This document shows positions 11,956 to 23,292 of a stretch of DNA of 64,000 nucleotides, in pieces. The notes below the pieces were generated by a model that saw nothing but the letters and a program-made list of their open reading frames with translations, was not told where the DNA came from and ran no database searches. The stretch comes from Hypericum androsaemum. Its lineage: Eukaryota; Streptophyta; Magnoliopsida; Malpighiales; Hypericaceae. The stretch spans positions 14,035,495 to 14,099,494 of the forward strand of contig OZ023189.1 of assembly GCA_963995505.1 (NCBI GenBank). The letters run 5' to 3'. Both the position numbers and the translations under genes were made by a program. Position 1 is the first letter of the stretch. Each line of letters starts with the position of its first letter.

Positions 11956-12046
11956 GCATACCATCTTGTTCACAACACAAATAAAATTCTATTAAACACC
12001 TTTCCACTTCCAACAACAGCAGCAAACAACATCAACAAAAGAAATA

Positions 12047-15000
12047 ATGGGTATTTCGCTGATCGAAAGGTCATCGTTCGTATCATCGTCAAGATCGCTC
12101 GCGAAGAAGAAGGGCGAGTTCTTGGTTGGTGGCCCGGCTGCTATGGTGCCAGTGGAGAGGAGGAGGAAGCACGACGAGCGGCGAGGTGGCGGGCTGATCG
12201 TGGCGGCTATCAGCGAAGATTATATAGTGAAGAGGGCTAGTAATAGCCCTGTGGTGCCTGAGAAGGCTGCCGAGTTCATGGTGAGAGCTGTGGTTACTGT
12301 GAGGAACAAGAGCAAGGAGGACTTTAAGGAGGCTCTTGTTAGGCACTTGGATGCTTTCACTGAGATTATTGGGAGGAATGTCTCCTTGGAGCTTGTTTCC
12401 TCTGAAATTGATCCAAGTATGTTCTCATCAATCCTATATTGAATTATTTTTCCGTATCAATGTCTCGAATTTCAACTCTGATAATTCCCATCTAATAGTA
12501 CTTTTTAAATATTTGGATTAAGAATCCAGATTTTAAAATTCGAAAGGCTAACAATTTGTCACAAATTGTATCATGATTCTCGTGTCCGGAGTTGTAACCT
12601 ACTTTATTTTATGGGGTTGAATCATGTGAGTTGAATTAAATTAAATTAAATTGTTTTTTTTTCCTGCAGAAACCAAGGAGCCAAAGAGAAGCAACGAGGC
12701 TGTTCTTCAGGGATGGTCAGAGAAATCAAACGTTAAAGCGGAGAGGGTCCATTACACGGCAGAGTTCATGGTGGACCCCAGCTTTGGTGTTCCTGGGGCC
12801 ATCTTGGTTTCCAACAAACACCAGAAGGAGTTTTTCCTTGAGACTATTACAATTGAAGGATTTCCCTCTGGCCTTGTTCATTTCCCTTGCAATTCCTGGG
12901 TGCAACCCAGGAAGGACCACCCTGGAAAGAGAATTTTTTTTCATAATAAGGTACCAAGTTCAAATCTTGACATCCCGTTTTTTATCGCTTGAACCAGGCT
13001 TTAAATTTCGTAGTTGAGTATTAATTAAGGTCAATGACTTGGTATAAACTTTGAATTTTTCTTCAAATTTTCAAAGATGTTGAATAGTTAAGGTCAAAGA
13101 CATGTGATGCATCTTGAAATTTTCTTCTGATATTCAAAGAGGTTGAATAATTCAGAGCCTGGAGTCTTGGAACTTGAGAATAGTCATGAAATTGTTTTTA
13201 ATGTTCGGATTATGCAAAACTACAAAGGGTTTGTCACAGTCACTATGCACGTTACTAAATAATCTAATTACCGACAATTACATAATCACATTTCGTCACG
13301 TGCCAATTCTGATTGTTCCGGAAAGCCCACTTCGACATGAAATAAATAAATATTAATATAAAGAAAGCGACTCTGTCTTTGGCAACATTAAGGCTTTATT
13401 GAGATTCCCCTTCATTTGGATTGGTCCACAAGGGCCCCATATACTCGCAGACACTACGATATCAAATTTCTAGTTTATTGGTAGATATCCTGCTCCTTGA
13501 GATTCGAAGTTTCACTTTTTAGATTTTTAATAATTTAGCAATTGGAAACAACCACTCCAATAGCTGAAAGTATAAATTATTCGCTGATTTCCTAATAATA
13601 ATTTAGTCTAACCTCAATTTATTTATTCTGAGCAGCCGTATTTGCCAAACCAGACACCTGATGGGCTCAGAGCGTTGAGACAAAAAGAATTAAAAGAAAT
13701 TAGAGGCGACGGGAAAGGAGAAAGGAAATTATCCGATAGAATTTATGACTTCGACGTGTATAATGACTTGGGAAATCCGGACAGGGGTATTGATTTTGCC
13801 AGGCCAAAGCTTGGAGGAGAAAAGATCCCCTACCCGAGACGGTGTCGTACTGGTCGCGGCCCCACAGATACAGGTACAATAATATCAATCTCATTTTTGT
13901 AGTACAACTATCAAATAATTAGTCTCATTGTTAACGAGATTATATTGTTTAATAGATATGACAGCGGAGAGCAGAGTGGAGAAACCGCGACCAACGTACG
14001 TGCCGAGGGACGAACAATTCGAGGAGTCGAAGCGGAATACGTTCTCGGCCGGGAGGCTCAGAGCAGTGCTCCACCACCTGTTGCCGTCCATTAAGGCCAG
14101 CATTTCTGCAGATAACAACGACTTTACAGCTTTTGGCGACATTGACCTCCTCTATAAAGAAGGGCTCCAGCTTAAAATTGGCGTCCAGGACGAACTCCTC
14201 AGGAAATTGCCGTGGACTTCCAAGGCATTTGACAAGATAATGGAGTCCAGCGAGGGACTCCTCAGATACGACACTCCCATGATCGTTTCAAGTAAGCTTC
14301 CCACTAGGTTTTGTTCCTTTTTCCCTTGGTAAAAAAACTCGTAGTGGCCTTGTGGACTTCTAATTAGAAATGTCTCATTTAATTTCTAATTTGGTTAGGG
14401 AATACCTATTAAAGATAAAGATATCCAAAAAGTTGGTTAAATTACTTAATTCGGTTAGATACGTAGACTGTCTTCCCTAACTTGTACATTAGTTGAGAAG
14501 CTAATACGTACTAAATACGTTCTTTACTTTTTTTCGCTGCATAAAGTGAAATGATCACATTATATACGATATGATTCGGTATATTTAAAGTTTAAGATTT
14601 TATATTTTTTTTAGATTCGATAGCGATCGTCATCGTCATCATCATCTTAATCACGGTCACTATAGATTTGAGAAGCTATTGAGATTTTTTGGTGGCCCAC
14701 TATCTATTGAAGTGGGCAATGTTGTAGTGGCATGACATGGACTTGTATTCTTTTTTTTTTTTTTGGGAAAACTCAATTGTGCATTGAGATATTCCTGCTT
14801 GGCAATGACATCTCAATTGCTCTTTTTTTCTTTATTACATAATGACATCTAAACATCTAGCGAAAAGGAAAATTACATGCCTATAGGCTATAACCATCCA
14901 ATTAATTCGGCACGTGTCGGTTGCATTGTAACATTAATTTTTTTCTTATACCAAATGCTAGGTAGATATATTATTATACCAAAACACCAAGAATACGTCA

Positions 15001-17168
15001 ATAAGAAAAAAAATTCAGAAAAATTATATGTAACCATCGACGACCAACTTTAACAAATTGTGCATTTGCAGAGGACAAGTTTGCGTGGCTTAGAGACGAC
15101 GAATTCGGCCGGCAAGCGATCGCCGGGATCAACCCAGTCAACGTTGAGAGACTCAAGGTTTTCCCACCCAAAAGCAATCTTGACCCTCAAGTTTACGGTC
15201 CAGTGGAGTCTGCTCTTAAGGAAGAACACATCCTGAACCATCTCAATGGCATGTCGGTACAACAGGTAATTTGAAAATTTAATTCGATTTGCACCAATTA
15301 ATTGGCTTAATATATACGAGTTTTGTACCCAAAAAAAAGTTTGCAACGTCGCTATATATATAGTGGGTCAAAGTTAGTGTCATCATTAAAGCGAGAAGAG
15401 GAGACCTAATCAAGAGAGGGACCATTTCTATGTAATGGTTGTAACACGTCCACACATTCAAAACGTTCTCATGGTTCACAAAGAATTTCAAGTCACTCAT
15501 CTCGAATCTGCATTATTTGGCATAATAGATTTCAGGTAACGGGTCGAGTCGGAAAAAAGTTGACGAACTCTTGGTGTTCTATTGCAGGCAATTGAAGAGA
15601 ACAAGCTATATATGGTGGATTACCACGACGTGTACCTTCCATTCATCGATCGAATCAATGCACTGGATGGCAGAAAGTCATATGCAACTCGGACCATATT
15701 TTACCTGACCCCTCTAGGAACACTCAAGCCCATCGCTATTGAGCTTAGCCTGCCTCCGTCCGGCCCGAAGTCCCAGTCGAAACGAGTCGTATCTCCTCCG
15801 GTGGACGCCACCACCAGTTGGATTTGGCAGCTCGCCAAGGCTCATGTTTGCTCCAACGATGCTGGGGTCCACCAACTTGTAAACCACTGGTAAGAAATCT
15901 AAACCTCCCAATGACAATCACATAATGTTAAGATTTTTTTGATAAGTAGATGTATATTATTACTCTAAAAGTTGTTACACCCGAACGAAAGTATGTAACG
16001 AATTATTTGAACTATGTGTAGGTTGAGAACCCATGCGTGTTTGGAGCCATTTATATTGTCGGCCCACCGGCAATTGAGTGCAATGCATCCAATTTTCAAG
16101 CTCTTGGATCCACACATGAGGTACACATTGGAGATCAACGGCTTGGCCCGCCAGAGCTTGCTTAGCGCCGATGGTGTCATTGAATCTTGCTTCACCCCCG
16201 GCCGGTATTGCATGGAGATCAGCGCCTCCGCGTACAAGACCTGGCGGTTCGACCAAGAAGGCCTCCCCGCGGATCTCATTCGCAGGTACGGATCAATCTT
16301 TTCGCTTCATGAGGAAATAGTTGATAATCATCGTCACTAAGACACGAGTTTAGTAGTTAATTCTTGTATTAATTGTCATGTTCTAATGTTTGCCTTTCGA
16401 ATTTAACACAGGGGAATTGCAGTGCCTGACCCAACTCAACCACACGGCTTGAAGCTTCTGCTCAAGGATTATCCATACGCCCAAGACGGGCTTATGATCT
16501 GGGACGCAATAGAGAACTGGGTCCGGACTTACGTGACCCACTACTACCCAAACCCGAGCCTCATCAAGAACGACTCGGAGCTCCAAGCTTGGTACAATGA
16601 GTCCATCAACTTGGGCCACGCGGACCTCAAGGACGCGGAGTGGTGGCCCAAGTTGTTGGACACCAATGACTTGATCTCGATCCTGACGACCCTCATTTGG
16701 CTCGCATCTGCCCAGCATGCAGCCCTCAATTTCGGGCAATACCCTTATGGTGGTTACGTACCCAATAGGCCACCTCTAATGAGGCGGCTAATCCCCGAGG
16801 AAAATGACCTCGAGTATACAAATTTCTTGAGTGACCCACAAAGGTACTTCCTATTGGCATTGCCAAGCTTGACACAAGCATCAAAGTTCATGGCCGTGGT
16901 TGACACATTATCGACACATTCGCCTGACGAGGAATACTTGGGAGAACGACAACAGCCGTCGGTTTGGACAGGCGACGCCAAGATAGTCGAAGCATTTTTC
17001 GAGTTCTCGGCGGAGATGAGGCGGATAGAGAATGAAATTGATAGGAGGAACACCGACCCTAACCTGAGGAGCAGGTGTGGTGCTGGGGTGTTGCCTTATG
17101 AATTGCTAGCACCTAGCTCGGGTCCTGGCGTGACATGTAGAGGTGTACCAAATAGCGTCTCTATTTGA
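12047..17168 (+). CDS. Plastid 13-lipoxygenase (type 2 LOX), 8 exons
   Basis: Adds oxygen to linoleic/linolenic acid at C-13, the first step towards jasmonates and green-leaf volatiles, in the plastid. Exons: 12047-12416, 12670-12950, 13636-13873, 13956-14291, 15072-15265, 15588-15889, 16022-16285, 16412-17168; all GT-AG and frame-compatible, giving 914 codons with stop. The Ser/Arg-rich N-terminus followed by VAAISED looks like a chloroplast transit peptide. A PLAT domain (about residues 75-230) precedes the catalytic domain. Iron ligands are all present: His573 and His578 (HWLRTH), His764 and Asn768 (HAALN) and C-terminal Ile913 (GVPNSVSI). The Cys630-Phe631 pair at the regiospecificity site is that of 13-LOX, and Ala616 in LARQSL predicts S stereochemistry. 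The 913-aa length is normal for plastid LOX2-type enzymes, and no break is seen. Which paralogue (LOX2/3/4/6-like) is not resolved. Confidence 0.95.
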
Positions 17169-17357
17169 GGCAACATTCTTTTTGGGATTGGATTGGACCA
17201 CTTAATTAATTGGTAGATTTGGGCATTATGATCTTAATTGTTGGAACTTATTATAAGGTAATTATAGGAGGACCATTTTGTAATTATGTAATTCCAATGT
17301 GCAACATTTAGTGTAAGCTTGCACATTGACGTAGGTATGTATAAGCATTACCGTTGA

Positions 17358-17363
17358 AATAAA
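17358..17363 (+). terminator. Candidate poly(A) signal of the lipoxygenase
   Basis: AATAAA about 190 bp after the stop codon, in a T-rich 3' region. Confidence 0.4.
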
Positions 17364-17862
17364 ACATTGTACTAAAGGTTTAAGTCCCTGTACGTACCTC
17401 TAAAAGTATTCTCATTGGCCCACTGTACTAACTGCACTATATTGTCCATGTGAGCACCTGCAGCCTTTCGCTTCTACTTTTTCTTTGTACCTTGTTCTGA
17501 AAAAATCTAACTCAACATGTGCTGATAAGTAGATTTTACTAAAAATATTGTCAATATAGTAAATAGTTACACTTGTTATTTATTACACTATTTAGTGTTC
17601 GTAAATAGTATTGTCTAACATCGCATTTATGTAAAACTAAAAATCGTAATAATTTGTCAAAGTTTCCCGTGACAACTTCACGCAAAATTGTAAGAACGAA
17701 TGCTACGTCTCCCTCCCATATCACATCCAACCTCCTGGTAATGTCCCAAAATACCATGGCCGTCTCACTTTTAGAAATTAGCCCCTTGCTTGATAGTTGA
17801 TACATATGGCTGTGGCTATTTTTATGAGTAGTTCATACAAATGTCCCTGATACAAATACCAT

Positions 17863-19621
17863 CCTCCAATGGAGAAGGAGCTTGTTCGTTTGGGAGGAGG
17901 AGCAGCTCTCTGATCTTATGGTTATTCTTGCTGATACTCATTTGCAGGTGGGCAGGAATGATCTGATCTCTTGGAGAACTGCATCGGCTTCATATTTTTC
18001 TGTCCAGGAGCCTGGCAAGTTGTACTACGAGGGTACGTTTGGTACATATTGTAGACTGAACAGAACAATACATGACTGGCTAGCACAGGCCAGAACAAAA
18101 AAAAATTGTGTCCCGTCATATGTTTGGGAACAATAATGGCTTGAACAGTATGTAACAAAATATGACCACATTACCCTTCTTCTTCCCCAATTCTACCTCT
18201 TCCCCAAGAACAGATTCTTTATAATATCCTAATTAACCCACATTTTTTAATAATAATTCATAATCAGATAAAATTAATAACTTTGCTAAATAGCATGAAG
18301 AGAAATCCCTCGCTAAAAAATAAGATATGGAGTAAGAGAAGAGCATCGTGAGTATGAACCAGCATCGTGAGTATGAACCTAAGGCACCAAAGAAAAGAAC
18401 TAGGCTTCAATTCGATCTAAGAGGGGATGCCGTGGGAGTAAAAGGTGAAGAGGTAAACATGAGGGGGGCTAAGTCATGTTGATCATGGCTGAAAATGAAA
18501 GAATCATGCACAACAAGGAAGGTTAGGGTTTAGAAGGGAAAGATGTCCAAATTGAGAATGGAGGTGGCGATGAAGTTGAATAAAAAATAGAGGTCATCGT
18601 TATTATTTGATTATAAAGGAGGATTGATTTATGAAAACTAAAAGCCATTGCTATTGTTTGATTGGAGGTGGCCACGGATGAAGTGAGTGCAGGAAGGAGG
18701 AGGGAGAGATAAACAGACATTTAACTCAATGAGCAAGGGTATTGTTGGAAAATCTATTTCATTAAGTTTCAGGCCTAGGACAATTTTTCTTGTCCCTTGT
18801 AAAAAGATTGGATATAAATAAGAAGTTGGACAAGACAGAATTTAAGTTATGTGTGGGCCTATATTCACGCCAAATACTAAACTGGACAAAAATTATTGTC
18901 CAAGCCTGTTCCGTTCTTTAAAACAAACGCACCCTGATAGTACTACTCCTGTTACTCCCACCATCGTTGAGCTGAGGAAAATTTGGACCGGTGGGTTCCC
19001 TTCGAAGGTTGAGTGCTTCATGTGGATTGCGACACAAAGTAAAATCAGAACAAGGGACGTTTTAATTAGTGCGGGAAGTCTTAATGCATGGGATTCGTTA
19101 TGCCTGTTATGCTGGAGAAGGGATGAATTCTGTAACCATCTACTTTTGCATTGTATGTTCTCCACTCAGGTTTGAAACTTCTTTGTCAGATTGATTGGAC
19201 AAAATTGATCAGGTTTTTTCAGAATTGACTCTGCCTTTTTCATGTGGGAGGCTCTCATGGGTAATGGTCCTTTTAAGAAGATCTGCAGAGTTCTCTTTGG
19301 TGCAATTTTATGGGACATTTGGCATCATAGAAACAAGATTATCTTTGACGGGGGAAGAGCCGATAAAAAAGAGTTGATTAATTCAATTCTCTTTCGTAGA
19401 CAAGAATGGATGAATTGGGCGAACTTCTTGAAAGGCACCTGCAATCAACACCTTCTTCTTCTATTGGAGTCAAATGCTGTGATTTAATTTTTGCTTATTG
19501 GTGAGATTTTGAATGCAATGGTCTTCTTGGCTCATTGTATTTGAAATATTTCCTTGGTGTTTGTAAGTGGATGTTGGGCTTACCCTTTATTTATATATAT
19601 ACAAATCAATTAACCAAAAAA
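17863..19621 (+). mobile_element. 5'-truncated LINE with a nested DNA transposon
   Basis: A perfect 11-bp target duplication ACAAATACCAT flanks it (17852-17862 and 19622-19632) and it ends in an A-rich tail. Left part translates as WRRSLFVWEEEQLSDLMVIL, the stretch before the zinc-binding region of plant LINE ORF2. Right part has the zf-RVT-like block IWTGGFPSKVECFMWIATQ, then cysteines and histidines (LCLLCWRRDEFCNHLLLHC) and, in another frame, ILWDIWHHRNKIIFDGG, the usual ORF2 C-terminus. The frame changes between blocks, so it is dead. It is interrupted at 18029-18939 by another element. Confidence 0.85.
18029..18939. mobile_element. About 0.9-kb DNA transposon inserted in the LINE
   Basis: The ends are inverted: AGGGTACGTTTGGTA on the left and, on the minus strand, AGGGTGCGTTTGTTT on the right, the latter preceded by C (CAGGG is common for hAT ends). 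GTACTAC lies on both sides (18022-18028 and 18940-18946). Removing the insert and one flank restores continuity of LINE sequence. There are no transposase-like frames, so it is non-autonomous. The exact end bases are uncertain by 2-4 nt. Confidence 0.6.
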
Positions 19622-19632
19622 ACAAATACCAT

Positions 19633-21530
19633 GTATTATCAATTACATTAATTTAGATATATGAGTAGTTTAGATATACATTATCAAGAATTTTTGTTTG
19701 CGGGACAATGTGAGCGATTTGGACACATCAAAATTATACAATTTGAGGGGCACTTGCCCCTCAAATTCCACCCCCAAAAAAATCATACAATTTTTTACGA
19801 CGTAAAAGATAACTGCGAACTTCTATTGCATGGCATTCCTCGTTGCAACCGGGAACGGTTGCTATGGTTGAACACGACATTGGATCTTGGAAGCGAAGAC
19901 CTTATATTATTCCTGGAATCAATAGCGGAAGATTAGCTTACAATGTAGCTACCTAGGTGCAATTGGGACGTTGTTTCTTCTTCGAGAAAAGGAGTTTCTG
20001 ACTTGTAAGTCTTCTTCTTTGAGAAAAAGAGTTTCTGACTTGTAAGTCTTCTACCTCCACACAACATTGTTTTGTCACATTTTTTGTCTATTGTGAAAAA
20101 ATTTCCATTTGGATTTAAAGTTCTGCGTACTCTACGCTTGGAAGATTTGTGAATCCCTCCAGCTTATACTAAGATTTTCTAAGGTCCACCCTACAAAATC
20201 CAAGTTAAAAGAGAAAATTGAACAGGAATTAACCATCGTGTACAATATTATTTATTTAATTTTTTCCTTCCTTTATTTCCTTTTAATCGAGGTGTAACAA
20301 TAGTATTGAGATGTGAAGCCTAAGTAGTAAAATCAAACTCTGTCTACTTATAAAAAAATCAATGACATACGATATATACATAAAAAACATAACTATATGT
20401 GTGTGTGCGAGCCCAGCACGTATTTATGTGTCTATTGATTAATGATCTTATTTTCCTGATTTATTAGCATATAGCAAGGTCTTGGCTATTTCGGAGAAGC
20501 ATATTATATATATATATATTCCCCTTATTTACTAAAGACTTGGGGATGAAAGGTTGAATTGACTTGATTTTGTAAGGATAATAAGCAAGTTCGCAGATAT
20601 TTCGCGGAAGTTTATTACGACTGTTTATAGTTGGTCAACTTTTCAAAGTCTTGTCTAAGTAAACCTTCTTAGAAAATATTTAGGAAATTGGATTGCGAAT
20701 AAAAGCAAGATCAATGGAGTACCAAAAGCTTGCGTCTTCATCGCTAGAGGAAAAGGAGGAAATATCCAAAAAAATATGTTATAATGATCCATCATCTTAT
20801 TTAAAAAAATTCCTAACAACCATTGATTTTTTTAGATCCGTGGTTGATGATGGAGTTGATTAAAACTATATAAAAAGAAGGGAATGGAACTTAAGAAAGT
20901 GACTGAAGTTTGTTACAACAACTAATTTATTTTTAAAATTGAGTACAGCAACCATTAGCACAAATAGTTGAGCCATCGGCCATGGAAGACTCCAAGTCAG
21001 GACAACTGCGAAAAGCCAATGGGGAATACTGGTGCAGAAGGTGAATGGGAAACTGGAAATGATTTTCCTAGAGTGGAGTCTTCGGCCAGTGGTCAATGGT
21101 CAATGGTCAATAAACTTTTAATTTCCTGTGGTGATTGCGATGAAGTCTCTCCTTCAGTAATGTGCTAGCAATTTGTTCTAATTTGTTACACCATATTAGA
21201 TAAATGCGCATATTCTGAAGTAATTTATATATATATGTTGACTATGCGTATTATATGAAGTAATTTTTTTCGAATACACATGGCATGACTGTGTTTATTT
21301 TGATATAGAAATTAAGAAATAATAGGCTAGAATTTAGAAGAATTAAATATAGAATACAAATAGTCGTATATGCAACCATGGTACTTATTTCTTTTTGGTG
21401 AAAGTGGGGGAACTCTATATCCATACTTTATCCCCACGCTAAAAGATATATAATGTGTCATTGTCAGATCAAACCTGCGTCCACGCCCGCGCTTTGAAAA
21501 TTTCACGACAGTTTCCATGATTATAATTTA
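19633..21530. other. Intergenic, small repeats only
   Basis: A 91-codon frame at 19661-19936 has no recognisable domain and is not called. A 37-bp near-perfect tandem duplication lies at about 19978-20053 (TTTCTGACTTGTAAGTCTTC). The stretch 20700-20945 is similar to 29327-29640 downstream of the P450 pseudogene. Confidence 0.5.
20700..20945. repeat. Copy 1 of a block repeated downstream of the P450 pseudogene
   Basis: Shares long similar runs with 29327-29640, including AGATCAATGG..GTAC.AAAGCTTG, GAGGAAATATCCAAAAAA and CTATATAAAAAGAAGGGAATG followed by AACTTAAGAAAGTG. The downstream copy sits about 270 bp after a broken P450 end. This copy may mark the position of another P450 copy that has been lost (inference). 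Confidence 0.75.
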
Positions 21531-21535
21531 AAGGG

Positions 21536-22306
21536 AAAAGTGCACTTTAGTACCTGTGGTATCACAAATTTTTGTGTTCATAATCTGTGGTTTAAAATTT
21601 TGAATTTAGTCCCTGTGGTTTGTGAATTTTTATCAAATGTCAGTCTGGGTAGTCCAGACATTTGGCAGTCCACGTGAGAAAAAGCTGCATTTGAAGCTTT
21701 TCAATGATAATATGGAAAGATCCAATTTTTTGTTGGTTTTTAGCTTCTCGATGAGAGAGGAATTGCTGGGTTTCGGTTGGAATTTCATTTTATTAGGAAA
21801 TGATTGGTGGCTCTTTGATTATTGCTGGGTTTTGGTTGGTATTGCATTTTTGGTAGGTTTTTAGCTTATTTGTCCCTTGTGCTAATTGTGTTCTCTTGGC
21901 TCCTTGTTTGGATGCTCTTGGGGAGACATTGGCTGATTCGAGGGGTTTTTGTTGAACCTATTATACGGAATTGCATAGTTGTGGGTTTGGTGGAGGAAGA
22001 AGGGGAAGGGTCTGGTTCCAGGTGAGAGGAAGAAGATGAAGGTGGGAGATAGAAAGTGAAAGGCTTTTTGAATATTTGAGATTTTTTTGGTAATTTTTCA
22101 CATTGACATATTATCAACAACTTAAAATACACAATCACCATGTCAGTCGCTAAACATCATCGTTTCGGGAAAATACAAATGATGTGGACTGTCAAATGTT
22201 TGGTCAGCTGTCCGTGACTGATAACTGATAAAAATTTGTAAACTACAGGAATGAATTCAAATTTTAAACCACATAAAATTGCGATACTACATAGTACTAA
22301 AGTAAT
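21536..22306. mobile_element. Non-autonomous element with long (about 130 bp) inverted ends
   Basis: The left arm (from about 21536) reads AAGTGCACTTTAGTACCTGT, then GTGGTTTAAAATTTTGAAT, GTTTGTGAATTTTTATCA and ACATTTGGCAGTCCACGTG. The right arm on the minus strand reads AAATTACTTTAGTACTATGT, GTGGTTTAAAATTTGAATTC, GTTTACAAATTTTTATCAG and ACATTTGACAGTCCACATC in the same order. Long imperfect terminal inverted repeats and no transposase point to a Mutator-like MITE. No clear target duplication was found. Confidence 0.65.
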
Positions 22307-22508
22307 TTTTTTTAAATAATAAATGAACTAGTATTTGCACATTGATTATTCTAACTTAACAATGCCAAAATGGCAATCACGACAAAATAGAAGTTGATGG
22401 TTCAATTTTTGCCAAATAATATCGATAAAAAAATTACTTAGTTTCAATTTCAAATTATGATTAGAACATAATTATATTAAAATTTGTAACGATAATTTTA
22501 TTATTTTT

Positions 22509-22659
22509 GGAACCAAGATCTAGAGCTCTTTTGGGACTCTCTCCTCGATAGACTCACGGCTTGTAAATAGTGTTTTTTTTCGCCTCTTGTTTTTGGTCTT
22601 TTGTTCTGTGTTGTTGTCTCTTTTTCTCTTCAATAAAGCTTATTTACCTACCCAAAAAA
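22509..22659 (+). mobile_element. 150-bp 5'-truncated LINE 3' end
   Basis: Starts just upstream of a piece coding DLELFWDSLS, which matches DLDLFWDSLK at the end of the LINE at 50.3 kb, and ends CAATAAAGCTTATTTACCTA followed by CCC and A's. The flanks are a 17-bp target duplication beginning ATAATTTTATTA with one mismatch (22492-22508 and 22660-22676). Confidence 0.85.
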
Positions 22660-22676
22660 ATAATTTTATTACTTTT

Positions 22677-23180
22677 ATACTCAACCGGATTAGAACTCGA
22701 ATTAGTTGATACTATGGAATTTGATAAAGAAAAAAATCTGATGCTTCAAGCAAACTTATATACAATCACCAGACAGCTTCTAAAAAAAATCACTCCACGG
22801 ACAACTGGAACTAAGTCTACGCTCGAGATTCTCTTAAGAATTGTGAAGGAACGTCGTGGAACGGAGGATGCAACTTCTCCATAGCTTCTTAGAAATTGTT
22901 CAATGAAAAGTTTGCTACATTTACCATGTTCTAGCTTTTAGGGTCACATCAGTTCCCCAACAACCTAAAACCAAAAAAAAATATATCCCAGTGATCCATA
23001 TTTTTTTAGTTAGTTTAACTTAAATAAAAATCTAAATTTTAAAAAAAATTTACGACGGTTTAAAATTTTTATCTGACTCTTATCTATATTAGTCGGTAAA
23101 TAAATGTCCAAATGACATATGATGTCAACAACAACAAAAAAAATTGTTTCTCAACTGGCTCCCCCTCCCCTTCCCTCCCC
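22677..23180. other. P450 upstream region
   Basis: AT-rich, no gene seen. A CT-rich tract (CCCCCTCCCCTTCCCTCCCC) lies immediately before the TATA box of the P450. Confidence 0.5.
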
Positions 23181-23181
23181 T

Positions 23182-23189
23182 TATAAATA
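23182..23189 (+). promoter_or_regulatory. TATA box of the P450 gene
   Basis: TATAAATA in CCCCTTATAAATATCCACAC, about 110 bp upstream of the ATG, followed by a CA-rich leader. Confidence 0.6.
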
Positions 23190-23292
23190 TCCACACACAA
23201 CACTCCAAATTCCCACCACATATTAACACATCAATCCTCAACTCCCAGATAATACTAGCTAATTCTGTACCGCACCAACCACAAGCAGGGAG

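Noticed and set aside
16383..17053. Antisense open frames across the last lipoxygenase exon
   Set aside because: They are shadows of the GC-rich coding exon; codon structure and motifs support only the plus strand.
19661..19936. 91-codon frame after the LINE
   Set aside because: No domain recognised, no promoter, and it contains a palindrome (GAGGGGCACTTGCCCCTC) in the middle of the frame; not supported as a gene.
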